Origin: Megamerina dolium | Lineage: Eukaryota > Arthropoda > Insecta > Diptera > Megamerinidae | Direction: 5' to 3' | Assembly: GCA_963854835.1 (NCBI GenBank) | Contig: OY978528.1 | Span: forward strand, 40,036,960 to 40,100,959 | DNA length: 64,000 nt | Made by a program: the position numbers and the translations under genes | Notes under the pieces: generated by a model | The model's database searches: none | What the model saw: only the letters and a program-made list of their open reading frames with translations | Told to the model about the DNA's origin: nothing | In this document: positions 11,502 through 22,492 of the stretch, piece after piece | Position numbering within the stretch: position 1 is the first letter of the stretch | How the letters are laid out: every line of letters starts with the position of its first letter

Positions 11502-11929
11502 TTCCACCTCGGATGAGCGAATACTTGGAGTTTTCGAGAGAAAAGTCCTACGCAAGATCTTTGGACCTATTTGCGTTGGTGGCGAGTACCGAATAAGGTA
11601 CAACCATGAGCTGTACGAGCTGTATGCCGATATTGACATAGTAAAGCGCATCAAAATCCAGCGGCTGCGCTGGCTAGGTCATGTCGAGCGAATGGAAGAA
11701 CACGCTCCAGCTAAGAAGGTGTTATATTCGGAACCCGCTGGAGGACGACGCAAAAGAGGAAGACCAAACCTCCGGTGGAAAGACCAAGTACTGGAGAACC
11801 TGACGGCGCTTGGGATTTCTAACTGGCGCCAGCTAGCGAAGAACAGAGATGGCTGGCGAAGCATGTTATTTTCGGCCTAAATCGATATTCGGTTGTTATG
11901 GCCACATAAGTAAGTAAGTAAGTAAGTAA
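11502..11929 (+). mobile_element. RTE LINE 3' fragment inserted in the G1 integrase region
   Basis: From 'ttccacctcggatgagcg' the sequence matches the RTE copy at about 25540-25960, including the C-terminal frame 'RLRWLGHVERMEEHAPAKK' and the tail (TAAG)n at about 11908-11929. It splits the G1 integrase: the frame before it ends '..AIITYN' and the sequence beyond continues 'NNTIYSF' on the minus strand. A 5-bp 'attat' at each edge may be the target duplication. Confidence 0.88.
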
Positions 11930-12532
11930 TTATAGGTGATTATTGCTTTCGAAACTTTTCCCTGCAAATTGTCTTTATTGTTTTCATCCGCATTAAACAA
12001 TCTAATATGTTCATTAAAGGTCAAATGCAATCTCTCGATATCTGCATTGCCTGTTTTATTATATGTCGTTGTAAAGTGAATTTTAATACCATAATCTTTT
12101 AAAAACTCTTTAATCGCTACAACATCCAGTTCATTGTCTGTAATTATTGTCTCTGGTTTGCCCAAATACTGAATACGCATTTTCAAAGCCCCAACAATTG
12201 ATAACCATGTTCTATCTGGGAGATGATGCGCCGTTGCATACGTAATTACGTAATTTGTATAACTTTTTGTAAATTTGGATAGTAGATCTTTTCTTTACTT
12301 CCGCGCAAATTTCGTTTGTTCCTCTATGATTGTTTTCAAAATGTAATGTCTCTATTATTTGGAGAATTTTACCTTTATCGGTTATATCTTCCAATAGAGT
12401 GTCTGTCCTCTGTATTTTTAAATTTTTATTCCTAATAAAGTACTTTATGTACATATCTTGAAATTTCATAAAGAGATCGTTGTCAGTACAGAACACCACC
12501 AACAACGCCCTTTGTGGTAATTTTTCCTTCAT
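11930..12532 (-). pseudogene. G1 integrase, broken
   Basis: The minus-strand frame 12532-12212 holds the N-terminal zinc-binding part ('HFENNHRGTNEICAEV' then 'YVCNGASSPR' after frame disruption). The frame 12186-11930 holds part of the catalytic core ('KPETIITDNELDVVAIKEFL', 'IHFTTTYNKTGNADIERLH'), with the second Asp and the Glu position in context. A stop/frame break separates the two parts. The core then continues past the RTE insertion below 11502. It would insert cDNA into the host genome; it is not functional. Confidence 0.8.
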
Positions 12533-13850
12533 CGTCTCAAGAAGGTTTTCTTCTGATAATACTGTCCATGTTCTCTTATTTTTCCTCTATACATAATTTT
12601 CTTGCTGAATGTTTTTCTTTCTGCGCTTTTCAAAATAAGTTGGTTCTTGAATACATTCAGAGGATTCTCAGTGATTTTTATGAAATCGATGCTATCAGTA
12701 TCTGCACTGTGCACCGTATTCATGTCGTCTACAAACAATTCATTCAAATTCAAGATTATTTCATCATTCGCAACAATTCTACTGAGGCCATCAGCCACCA
12801 CGTTTTCTTTACCTTTTATGTAGCTAATGCCAAAATTCGTCAAATTCGTTAAGCTTTATTTTCCAACGCTGCAATTTTGCATTGGGTTCTTTTAAATTAC
12901 TAAGCCATACTAACGGTCTATGGTCTGTTTTTACCATAAAATGTCTACCGAATAAATAAGGTCGAAAATACTTTGTTGCCCAAACTATAGCCAAGAGTTC
13001 TTTCTCTATGGTGCTATAACTTTTTTCATGACTATTAAGGGATCGACTAGCATAACAGATAATTTTATCGTTCTGCATCAACTCCGCACCCAGAGCGAAA
13101 TCACTAGCATCTGTGACCAATGTAAATTTCTTCGAAAAGTCAGGGTGTACTAAAATAGGATCCGACTTAATAAGAGTTTTTAATTTCTCGAACGCGTCTT
13201 TATAATCCTTATCTTTTAGACTAATTTTGGCTCCTTTCTTTAAGCACTTTACTAGAGGAAATGCTACTTTTGAGTAGTCTTTTATAAACCTCCTATAGTA
13301 GCCTGTTATTACTAAAAAAGATTTAATTTCTTTTTGATTCTTTGGTAGGGGAATTTTGTCTATAGCTTCTATTTTTTCGGATTTGGTTTTATGTCGTCAC
13401 AAGTAACCAGATGTCCTAAGAACTCTGTTTCCTGTTTCAAGAAGCTGCATTTGCTTAATTGGATCTTCAAATTTGCTTTTTGCAAACAATTCAATACCTT
13501 AACTAGAGACTCCAAAAGCTCCTCTATACTTGTAGAGAACACCGGAATATCGTCTAAGTACACTAAACAGATTTTACCGATATATTCCCTCAAGACTTCA
13601 TTCATTAACCTTTGAAAGGTTGAGGGTGCATTTCTCAAGCCGAAAGGCATTCGCAAAAATTCGTAATGCCCACTCGCGGTTGAAAAAGATGTTTTGTGGA
13701 TGTCTTTTTCATCCATCTCAATCTGGTAAAAACCCTGTGTTAGGTCAAGAGTTGCAAAATATTGACATCTTCCCAGCTTATCAAATATATCGTCAATATT
13801 TGGAATTGGGAATCTGTCTTCAATGGTTACACTGTTAAGTTTTCTATAAT
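12533..13850 (-). pseudogene. G1 reverse transcriptase and RNase H, broken
   Basis: On the minus strand, the frame from 13850 to 13369 has '[10 protein letters not shown]', '[15 protein letters not shown]' and the catalytic '[12 protein letters not shown]'. 13120-12824 is RNase H ('[16 protein letters not shown]', '[10 protein letters not shown]'), and 12843-12529 is the connection domain ('[19 protein letters not shown]'). Several frameshifts separate the blocks. Between 13854 and 13885 a deletion removes the conserved segment linking 'SPYNSS' to the 'LVIDYRK' motif. The domain order is as in gypsy elements. Confidence 0.85.
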
Positions 13851-13853
13851 CAA

Positions 13854-14575
13854 TTACGAGACGCCATCTTTGAACATAGAACTGTTATAAGGACTGGAAG
13901 ATTCTCTTGTAATTCCTTGTCTTAACATTTCTTCAATCTGTCTATTAATTTCATTTTTGTGTATTTCAGGGTATCTGTATAATTTTGAGTACTCCGGAAT
14001 TTCATTTTGTGTATTTATTTTGTGTTTTATTTTACTTGTAAAAATTAAATTTTCATTTTCTCTGTAAAACGTTTTATTGTGTATTTTAAGTATCGACAAT
14101 AATTTGCTTCTATCCAAAGTAATTAAGTGCGATAGGTTTGAGTCAGATATGGAATTTGTGTCACTAAATTCTACTTCGTTATTGAGGATTGCAACAACGT
14201 TCTTGTTGTTACACATAATTTTATAATCCTCTTCGCTTTTATTAAGGTAGATAGGGATACATGCCGCTTTTCTTTTATATACCTATTTCCATAATCTACA
14301 ACACAATCAAGATCTGCTAAAATATTATTCCCTATTAACCCATCAAATTTATCATTAAAATTGAACTCCAAAAATTCACAATCATAGTCTGAACTAAATT
14401 CGTCAAATATGGGGAATTTACAAAGTTTAGTTACTTTAAATTCATTTCCCATGGCTCTTAAAGTTACATTAATATCACGTTTCCATTTCGGATTACAAAG
14501 ATTTTCGTTGATTATACTGAATTCGGCTTCAGTATCAATAATGAAACGTAACGTCCTAATCGTGTTTACTATAGT
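13854..14575 (-). pseudogene. G1 protease and start of RT
   Basis: The protease begins near 14570 with 'LRFIIDTEAEFSIINE' and has the flap-like 'DGLIGNNILADLDCVVDY'. The active-site triad reads D-T-E rather than D-T-G, so a catalytic glycine is replaced and the enzyme would be inactive. RT N-terminal sequence follows ('EIHKNEINRQIEEMLRQG', 'SSPYNSS') and ends at a stop at 13854 after the deletion described above. A frame change lies near 14200. Confidence 0.8.
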
Positions 14576-15493
14576 TATATAGGGAAGTTGTTTTGGCCTA
14601 CCCCATGAAAATATACATTTGAGCTTCCGATGTCCATCGGTTCATCATTTCTACGCGAATGACGCGAGTTCCTAGTTTGGTTCGACTGTCGTCCCAAATC
14701 GAATCCTTGTGCATTATTAAATCTATTGTTGTTTTGATAGTTACTTCTATTAGTACTACCAGTCTTAGTATTATTACTACCAAAATATCGGTTGTTACTA
14801 TTGTTATTATTATTACGATTGGCATTGTAGTCAGGACTTCTATTTATAGAATGTGTGTTTCTTATGTCATTACTAAAATTTGTCCTATAAGGTGATCTTA
14901 TGTTTTCATTTCTTTGTCTGTTTCCAAAGGCCGTATAATTTTGATGCCTGGCTTCCAGAATAATTTTGAAAGCTGCCTCTAAAGTCTGTGGGTTTCTGGC
15001 GAAAATTATAGTTTTTGTCGGTTCGGGTAGGTGGTCTTTAAAAACTTCTAATGAAATTCTATTTATTTCGTCCGCAGAAAAGGCCTTTTTAGCATGCGTC
15101 ATTCTCCTGTTATGTAGCCTATTTCTTATATTGTTTATACTGTAGTAATACTTCTCAATTGTTGCGTCCACCCTCCAGGTTTTCAATTTGTCCACTAATT
15201 CCCTACTTGTTTCCTTTCTCCAAAGTTATTTACAAGAATCTCCTTCAACATCTCCCAATCTCCAACCACTCCATACCTATGTATTGCATCTCTTGTTTTT
15301 CCCACGTATCTATTTTTGACATATCCAAACAGAATATTTCTATTGTTTTCCTCAAATGCCGCGATAGATGGTAGCAAGGCTTCAACCTGCTCCAAAAATC
15401 TGGCAGTTGGCTTTGTTCCTTCCCATCGAATGTTGGGATATCTCTGACACAGTTCAGTACCAGATTAAATTGCTGCACTAAATTATTTTCCAT
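14575..15493 (-). pseudogene. G1 Gag, broken
   Basis: The minus-strand Gag starts at 'MENNLVQQFNLVLN' (15493), with 'IPTFDGKEQ.LPDF' near residue 20 and 'HEARNPQTLEAAF'-like Gag text further on. Frameshifts occur near 15400 and 15190. The last part (15195-14575) ends in an Asn/Arg-rich region and 'DEPMDIGSS'. There are no CCHC zinc knuckles, which is normal for the 17.6/297 group. It would form the capsid; it is broken. Confidence 0.8.
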
Positions 15494-16118
15494 TTCAAAA
15501 ACACTATACTGCGCCTTGTGCAGAAAAAAAAATTGCAAATTGGTCTTCCTTTTCTTTTATAACTCAAAAATTAATTTTCCATTTATTTATTAAAACTGAG
15601 ACTAATCTATACACCCTTTATGACTTAAGCACATAATTTGATTTGTTACACATAAATAATGATTTGTTAAATTCAATGGTTAAATTCAGGTGTGTATTCT
15701 TAAAGGACAAAAAGTACAAGAACGATGATTGGAAAATGATATGACAAAAGTCTTGATGTATATAAAGGAATATTGAAAAGAGAAAAAATGAATAATGCAA
15801 CTTACATCTAGTGTTGTCAATACAAACTATTATAATACATTACAGTCTCCCACGCTTAATGGAGTACAAGGTTTTTGAAATGGACAGGTAATCTTCTGGC
15901 TCGGCTTGATCTTCTTAAAATGTCTTCTTTGTTTGCTACAGGCTCAAACGTGCCCCAGGAGGTGCTGATAAGAAGGGCGATGAAGGCCCTGGTGCCGGTG
16001 ATGTTTTTGTTTTAGCATGTTATATATTCTTGTTGTGATTTTTCCTTATTAAACAAGATTTTAGTTTTTCACTTTTTCCAAATTATTTGTTAACTGCAGA
16101 CCCAGTAGTTATGATTTT

Positions 16119-16120
<2 letters not shown>
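15494..16120 (-). other. G1 5' leader (part)
   Basis: Non-coding DNA between Gag and the LINE-A insertion. A block near 16060-16100 ('ttttcactttttccaaatt', 'gttaac') resembles 18248-18285 on the far side of the LINE, so the leader contains an imperfect direct repeat. No gene is seen. Confidence 0.5.
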
Positions 16121-16149
<29 letters not shown>

Positions 16150-18198
16150 TTGGATCTTTCTAAAATTACTTAGAAACTAACAATATGTAATCAAATCTTA
16201 CAAACTAAATAAAATTATGTGATATTCCCAACGTTCCATCACAATTTGTTGAGTCACGAGGTATAGCAATTTCACAGCATATTCAGTTGTCTTTTCTTTT
16301 TAATCGACGATGCCCCGTCCTCAGCAACAATTGCCTAGCAAGGGGATTCGGATGACTGTGTAATTTTTGAATGTAGCTTCTGCAAGACATTGCAACTTCC
16401 TCAGAAATTGTGGGTACATTTAAATCTCGATGGATGTTAACGTTCCTCATATACCAAGGCGCGTTTACAATAATTCGCAGACACTTGGATTGTATTCGCT
16501 GCAATTTTTCGATATTTGAGGGAGATGCGGTGCCCCAAAACTGAATACCATAAGTCCAGATTGGCTTCAGGATTGCTTTTTTCAGGATAGCACTTTGTAT
16601 TCGAGATTCAACTTTGATCTTTTGTGTAGCAGCCACCATAACTGATTAATTTTAAGCTTGATCTGAGTTTTCTTTGCCTCTATGTGATTTTTCCAGGTCA
16701 GCCTTCTGTCGAGGTGAATACCCAAGTACTTTGTTGAGGAACATTGTGGAACTGATTGACCATTAATTTTAAGTGGGGGACATGTATCTGGCCTTAGCGT
16801 GAAGGTTACATGTACGCTCTTTGATTCATTGACTTTTATACGCCATTTTGCTAGCCAGATTTCAAGAGAATCGATATGAGTCTGCAGGAGTTTAGTAGCT
16901 TCTATGGGGTTAGAGCGAGAGCACAATATTGCCGTATCATCAGCAAAGGTCGATATGAATGTATAGTTATTGTTGGGCATATCTGAAGTGTTTAAGATAT
17001 ACAGTAAGGGCCCAAAACGCTTCCTTGAGGAACGCCAGCGTGAATATCCAATGGATTTGTTGTGTAATCCTTGTGATGTACGAGAAATTGTCTTTTCGTG
17101 AGGTAGCTACTAAGCAATGAGGAGACATTTGCAGGCAGTAATAGTTTGAGTTTGTTAATAAGGCCATCGTGCCATACTTTATTGAAAGCTTGAGTGATAT
17201 CAAGAAAGACAGCTGAGCAATACTTTTTTTCTTCAAAAGTGTTCCTAATCAGAGTTACAATGCGGTGGACTTGTTCTATTGTGCCGTGCTGTTTTCTAAA
17301 TCCAACTGAGGAATCAGTTGGTTGAGATTAATAAATGGAGTTATATTCATGACAAGTAGCTTCGAATACTTTAGAAAGTAGAGGCAGGAGGCTGATAGGT
17401 CTGTACGATGCAACTTTTGTAGGGTCTTTTCCTGGTTTTGCTATCATAATAATTTTTGAAGTTTTCCAGCATTTGGGATAGTGTTTAATACGAAGGATAG
17501 CATTGCAAATGTGCATGAGATGAATTACTGAAGCCGAAGGTAGCTCTTTTATCATTTTACCGGTAATTTTATCTGGACCAGGTGATTTTTTTGGGTTTAA
17601 ATCTTTATAAATTGCTTTGAATATGTTCTTTTTTTTAATTTTGAGCGTTATTGAGCAAGGTTGAGAAGTTAATTTTGGTAATGAGGACTGTAAAGTGGGT
17701 GGATTGGGTGTAAACACACTTTTTAGGTGGTTTGCAAAAGCCAAACCCTTCTCACAGTTGCTTCTAGCCCAATTACCGTCACTCAAACGGATGGGGAATC
17801 AGTGAGAATTGGCCGATTTGAGTTTTTTGCTGATTTCCACAAAGAGTAGTCTGATGCTTCACCAGGTGTTAATTTCGCTATGTGCTCTTCTAACTCTTTG
17901 TTGTTTTTATTTTTTAAGGCTTGCTTTAACTTTCGAGTGCAGTGCTGTAGCTGTGTTTTCAGATTCGGTGATCTGAATTCTTGCCATTGTCTTCGGAGTC
18001 TTCTTTTCTGTCTTACTAGCAATTCAATATCGGCTGGTGTGTATGGGCTATAGTTTGATTGCTTGCATACCTTTGTGCAGGTGGCTGAGCTGAGAGCTAA
18101 TGAGAGCAGCTGGTTGAATTTTTCGAGTGCTGAGTCTACATCGTGTCCATTTCTTAATACAGTACTCAGAGGAAGATGGGAATTTATATATTTCTTGA
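16121..18198 (-). mobile_element. LINE-A copy 3, 5'-truncated, inserted in the G1 leader
   Basis: Minus-strand copy. Poly(A) appears as T16121-16148; the 3' UTR and ORF2 follow in reverse. It ends within the endonuclease-RT linker near 18198. A 7-bp 'attttaa' lies at both edges (16114-16120 and 18199-18205); the right one overlaps LINE-like sequence, so the exact border is uncertain. ORF2 pieces cover RT ('SPGPDKITGKMIKEL', 'STFADDTAIL') and the C-terminus, with frame breaks near 17785, 17330, 17000 and 16610. Confidence 0.88.
16283..18022 (-). pseudogene. LINE-A copy 3 ORF2 (RT), disabled
   Basis: Reading from 18022 downwards: 'RRLRRQWQEFRSPNLKT', 'KNIFKAIYKDLNPKKSPG', 'YRPISLLPLLSKVFE', the palm region with 'DDTAIL' (about 16930), and the C-terminal 'WTYGIQFWG'. 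At the end of the palm it shares with copy 1 the same frame change ('gtgctatcctgaaaaaagc'), absent from the copy at 30591, so copies 1 and 3 probably descend from one source. The endonuclease domain is missing through 5' truncation. Confidence 0.88.
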
Positions 18199-18205
18199 AT
18201 TTTAA

Positions 18206-18371
18206 ATTAAAAGTTATTTATTAATTTTAAATTAAAAATTATTTATTGATTTTTCACTTTTTTCAAATTGTTAACCGTGGTCCGAAGTATTTATTGGTAA
18301 TGTTATTTCTATTTTTCATTAAATTAGAAATTAACAAAACTTTTATTTTTTTATTTTTAATCCTCGTCGCC
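18206..18371 (-). promoter_or_regulatory. G1 5' leader start with tRNA-Ser(GCT)-type primer binding site
   Basis: Directly inside the 5' LTR, the minus strand reads T-GGCGACGAGGAT (18372 to about 18360). This is complementary to the CCA-tailed 3' end of tRNA-Ser(GCT), whose acceptor stem is GACGAGG/CCTCGTC. The T is the last LTR base. The match is 13 nt. It is the expected site for priming minus-strand DNA. The rest is A/T-rich leader. Confidence 0.7.
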
Positions 18372-18725
18372 AGTTTTGGTGTGCGAGTAATAAAAAACAC
18401 TTTTTATCTTTTTGATGTCTCTTTATTAACTGACTTTATTTTATTTTTTTTCATGCTTACAAGCTAATTTAAACATACCACTTAAAAGTAAAGAATTCTG
18501 TTGAAGGTGCAAATTCACACGGTCAGCAGAAGCGTTCATCAAATTACCAAACACTTGTGTGCATCATGTACGTTGGGCATGAACACTTGTTTTAAGTATT
18601 CGGGTTGCAAGTCATGTATGTGGATGAGGCGAATCTGCTTATTAGGCAGATTCGTTCACAAGACAAACTGAACAAAAATATATAAAAATGCAAATTTACT
18701 TTAGGAGAGTTTGCTTCATATAACT
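18372..18725 (-). repeat. G1 5' LTR
   Basis: 354 bp, the partner of 10208-10559, starting AGTTATATGAAGC on the minus strand. It is flanked outside by the ATAT duplication at 18726-18729. Confidence 0.88.
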
Positions 18726-18729
18726 ATAT

Positions 18730-19384
18730 TCAAAAATTCATTTGGATCCATCCAGGTTAAATATTGGAGATTCAAATAAAAATTAATATATTTATGAACA
18801 GAAACAAAATGTCTATTAATAGTATATTCCCTATTTTTATACCCTGCATAAGTATATTCAAAATATATTCATTTCGGTCAGATGTTTCTAACCACTTGAA
18901 AGAATCTAAGGAGATATAGTAAAGTATGTATATTCCTGTTTTGTGTCGCCTAAATTTCCGATTTACCGATGTCCGTCTGTCTGTCACCAGGCTGGTTCGC
19001 ACGATAACTTGAGTAAATATTGATCTAATTTGACGAAATTCGGCATAAGTAACCTATGATTCAAGGGTACGGAGGGATTGATATTGTGCATGATCGGTCC
19101 ACAGTCACGCCCACACCAAGCAATCAAAGCGACTAACCTCGGAATTTTCAAAATCTGTAATTTGCTATAACTCATTTAATATACCATCTGGACAACAATG
19201 TTTGGCACGTAGAGTTGTAGTATACTGCTACATAATTTCACTAGAAATGGGCGAGCCACGCCTACTGTTGATAGTAGGCGTACAAAGACTGAATTTAAAA
19301 AATTTTAATCTTTGCAACTGTCATCTGTCCAAGATAACCATATTCGACACTTGATTATGATTGTAGTCGGCAATAATAGCTGCG
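18730..19384. other. Non-coding, probable old dispersed repeat
   Basis: There is no gene. 18970-19260 contains 'tgtccgtctgtctgtc', 'gataacttgagtaaat' and 'cacgcccac', a combination common in dispersed repeats of fly genomes. I cannot assign a family. It forms the left flank of LINE-A copy 2. Confidence 0.4.
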
Positions 19385-19749
19385 TGCACGCGAGTTGAAA
19401 AATAACACTGACTTATTTGTTATTGCATGCAAAGCAATAACAAAAATAAGCGACATCGTCTATTTTAACCGAGTTCAATTGAACTGGCTTATATTTTAAT
19501 CGACCTGAGTTATAGTGTTGGAAAGTAAAAAACAGCACTATTGTGAATAGACTACTGGAATATGCTTGGGAAATTTCAACATGTCAAATTATTGTAAATA
19601 TAAACAAAAATAAGCAAAATAAAGCAAGTGCAAATATAAATTTCGCGAAAGTCACCAATAAGAGTGGACGTCTTTCTTTTGATTTTTAGAAAAAAAAAAA
19701 AAAAAACAAATAAAATAATAATATAATTTGCAAACATTTTGTTTATAAT

Positions 19750-21363
19750 ATGAGTGTTCAGCGCTCTCCTCTCCGGCAACGGCAATCGCCTGTTAATGTG
19801 TGTGTAAACAATAATTTGCAATCACCCGCGCAAACCCCCCCGATAAGTGCATTATCAAATAAAACAGTTGATACACACTGCACAAGTGAAAGTAACAGTG
19901 CAAATCTTTTGCCTGCACATATTAAAAATTCATCAAATTTTGCAACAACAATAAATACAAACAAAAAAAATAATTTGTTCTATCGTGATATACTATCTCC
20001 CTCTATACCGTGGAGTGTACAATGTGCTTCTCCTGCTGTAACACCAACAGCTACAACATCAAAGCAATCAAATAACGGCACTTCTACTGAAGTGCATGAC
20101 CCAGTAGTTAAAGCAACTAGTGCGATGACTAATAAAGAACCAGTTGCTGTTCAAACTGGTATTGATCGCTACATTACTGTAGTAAAGCGAAAGAGAAGTC
20201 CGCAAAATTCAAAACAAATGAATTCAACAAAAATTCAAAAACAGAACACTGTCCCTATTAGTTCGGAAAATAGATACGCTCTGCTTTCAGGTGATGAAAG
20301 TGACGAAAATATTATCTCCAAGAAAAATTTCAAACCCCCACCCATTTTCTTGAGAGAACGCAACTCAGATAAGTTGATTTCTAGAATTACAAGTCTTATA
20401 GGACCAAAGAATTTCCATGTTGTTCCTATTCGCAAAGGCCAAATTGAGGAAACAAAAGTGCAAATCTACAGCGAAACTCATTATCGCAAAGTAATAGCGG
20501 AATTTGATGCTGTAAAAAAGAATTACTACACATATCAGCTAAAAAGTAGTAAGGGCTTAATCGTTGTACTCAAAGGCGTCGAACCCAACGTTGATATTAA
20601 CGAAATCAAACTTGCCCTCCAGGAAGAAGGGTTTCAAGCCAAAACAGTATTCAACATTCTCAACAAGAGCAATATACCTCAACCGTTATATCGTATTGAG
20701 CTTCAGCCTGAAACAAAACCCCTAAAAAAAGGTGAAGTACACCCCATATATAAAATTCGATATTTATTGCATCGCAAAATCACAATCGAAGAACCCCATA
20801 AGAGAACTGGACCTCCTCAGTGCAGCAACTGCCAAGAATATGGACATACTAAGACATATTGTACCCTGCCAGCTGTTTGTGTGATTTGTGGAGATCTCCA
20901 TAAATCAAACATATGCCCAAAATCTAAAGGCGATGCTAGCATGAAAAAATGCAGCAATTGTGGAGGTAATCACACCGCAAATTATAGAGGTTGCCCAGTA
21001 TATACAACCCTAAAGCTAAATTTCTCCGGTAGCAATCAACCTCTAAAACCAGTTGAGCAAACTCAGATAGCCAACTCAAGTAAGAGACAAAATATTGATG
21101 CAACACAATTCTTCTCTGCAATCCCAAACAAGAATCAAACCAATTCATACGCTAGCGTGTTAAAACAAAACCCACACCAACAAAGCAATGTAAATAATGA
21201 GCAGAAACACTCACTGCCCACCCAACAGCCAAGTACCCTTGAACATTTGCTTCAAACATTGATTCAGAATATGAACCAATTCATGAACTCAATGCAAACA
21301 ATGATGCAAGAAATGATGGAAAATCAATCGATGTTACTCCAAACATTGCTATCCAGACCATGA
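19750..21363 (+). CDS. LINE-A ORF1, Gag-like RNA-binding protein (537 aa, intact)
   Basis: It encodes the chaperone-like protein that coats LINE RNA. The N-terminal ~190 residues are Ser/Thr/Asn-rich with 'KRKRSPQ' basic patches. Residues about 210-340 form a Pre-C2HC-type domain ('NFHVVPIRKGQIEETKVQIY', 'GLIVVLKGVEPNVDINEIK'). Three zinc knuckles follow: 'CSNCQEYGHTKTYC', 'CVICGDLHKSNIC' and 'CSNCGGNHTANYRGC' (about 358-415). The C-terminus is Gln/Met/Asn-rich and may form a coil. This layout is that of jockey and X-element ORF1. The frame is open from ATG 19750 to TGA 21361-21363. The stop overlaps the ORF2 start (ATGA), suggesting coupled reinitiation of translation. Confidence 0.9.
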   Translation: MSVQRSPLRQRQSPVNVCVNNNLQSPAQTPPISALSNKTVDTHCTSESNSANLLPAHIKNSSNFATTINTNKKNNLFYRDILSPSIPWSVQCASPAVTPTATTSKQSNNGTSTEVHDPVVKATSAMTNKEPVAVQTGIDRYITVVKRKRSPQNSKQMNSTKIQKQNTVPISSENRYALLSGDESDENIISKKNFKPPPIFLRERNSDKLISRITSLIGPKNFHVVPIRKGQIEETKVQIYSETHYRKVIAEFDAVKKNYYTYQLKSSKGLIVVLKGVEPNVDINEIKLALQEEGFQAKTVFNILNKSNIPQPLYRIELQPETKPLKKGEVHPIYKIRYLLHRKITIEEPHKRTGPPQCSNCQEYGHTKTYCTLPAVCVICGDLHKSNICPKSKGDASMKKCSNCGGNHTANYRGCPVYTTLKLNFSGSNQPLKPVEQTQIANSSKRQNIDATQFFSAIPNKNQTNSYASVLKQNPHQQSNVNNEQKHSLPTQQPSTLEHLLQTLIQNMNQFMNSMQTMMQEMMENQSMLLQTLLSRP

Positions 21364-22254
21364 GTTGTCTCAAGATATGCCACTGGAACGCCAACGGCTT
21401 AAGCCAGCACCGTTTGGAGCTAATTCAATTCCTTGAATCCAGCCAAATCGACATAATGATGATATCTGAGACCCATTTCACTGACAAAAATTGCTACCAA
21501 ATACCATATTACAAACTGTACACCACAAATCATCCGTATGGTAAGGCACTCGGAGGAACTGCCATATTGATAAAAAGCAGAATAAAACATCATGTTCTCG
21601 AAGATTTCAGTAGCGTCTACTTGCAAGCAACATCTATATGTCTGGAAGAATACATCTCTAAGCTAGTAATATCTGCGATATACTGTCCCCCAAGATACAG
21701 TATTACCGAACAGCAATATAAAGAATTTTTCTCAACTCTTGGTAGCAAATTCTTGGTTGCTGGCGATTTCAACGCCAAACACACTCTCTGGGGCTCCCGA
21801 TTAATAACTCCAAAAGGTAAAAGACTATGTTCAATCATCACTAACCACGGCTACGATGTTATTTCAAATGGTCAACCGACATATTGGCCGACGGACAAGA
21901 GGAAAATACCCGATCTCATAGACTTTGGAGTCGCCAAAGGTTTGCAGATGGAAAATATCTCCACAGAGTGTAATTATGATCTATCATCTGACCACTCACC
22001 CACGGTAATATCTATAAAATCACCAAGCCCCCAAAGCAATTGCGTTAGAAAGAAAATAGACTGGTTAAAATTCAAGAAATATATAAATTCCCATCTTCCT
22101 CTGAGTACTGTATTAAGAAATGGACACGATGTAGACTCAGCACTCGAAAAATTCAACCAGCTGCTCTCATTAGCTCTCAGCTCAGCCACCTGCACAAAGG
22201 TATGCAAGCAATCAAACCATAGCCCATACACACCAGCCGATATTGAATTGCTAG
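21360..22254 (+). pseudogene. LINE-A ORF2, 5' half (endonuclease), interrupted by G3
   Basis: The start ATG is 21360, overlapping the ORF1 stop. The endonuclease motifs are intact ('CHWNANG', 'SETHFTD', 'LVAGDFNAKHTLWGS', 'YWPTDKRKIPDLIDF', 'SSDHSPTVIS'). The frame is open to the G3 insertion point at 22254; beyond it the frame runs into LTR sequence and stops at 22304. It is better preserved than copy 1, which carries a frameshift and a stop in this region. Without the RT half it cannot act as the element's replicase. Confidence 0.9.
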
Positions 22255-22472
22255 TGTGGAGATCTGCAACGGCAAGCGACAGCCAGAACATGCAAACAGA
22301 ATAAGAGAGTGAGAGCGCGGCGTCATAAGTGAGAGCGTGAACATGTAATATGCAATTCATTCTTGTGTAGGCACTCAACGAGTGCAGAAGCTTCAATAAA
22401 TAACACACGTTTTCCTGTCACCTTAAACTGCTGTTTTACTATATTCTTATTGCGATTTGACAGGTTGGTACA
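22255..22472 (+). repeat. G3 5' LTR
   Basis: 218 bp, TG...CA ends, apparently identical to 28953-29170. It contains AATAAA at about 22396-22401, a candidate polyadenylation signal, and GAGAG-rich sequence near 22303-22340. Confidence 0.92.
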
Positions 22473-22492
22473 TTGGCGACGAGGATGGGATC
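22473..22492 (+). promoter_or_regulatory. G3 primer binding site, tRNA-Ser(GCT) type
   Basis: Starting one base after the LTR, TGGCGACGAGGATGGGAT (22474-22491) matches over about 18 nt the complement of the 3' end of animal tRNA-Ser(GCT) (CCA tail, CCTCGTCG acceptor strand, then part of the T arm). The tRNA sequence is from general knowledge, not from this window. G1, a distant gypsy group, starts with the same 13 nt. Confidence 0.8.

Larger units (their letters stand above)
10208..18725 (-). mobile_element. G1: degenerate gypsy (17.6/297-like errantivirus-type) LTR element
   Basis: Two LTRs (10208-10559 and 18372-18725) begin AGTTATAT and end AAAACT on the minus strand. They enclose Gag, protease, RT, RNase H, integrase and an env-like remnant in that order. 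A 4-bp ATAT duplication flanks the element (10204-10207, 18726-18729); AT-rich targets of this kind are typical of the 17.6/297 group. A purine-rich tract 'gggggtggaggag' precedes the 3' LTR (about 10560-10572). The body holds two later insertions: an RTE fragment (11502-11929) and a LINE-A copy (16121-18198). Every coding region is broken by frameshifts or deletions. Confidence 0.88.

Noticed and set aside
19576..19821. Minus-strand frame overlapping the LINE-A leader
   Set aside because: Poly-Phe/Lys run from an A tract; it overlaps the real ORF1 start.
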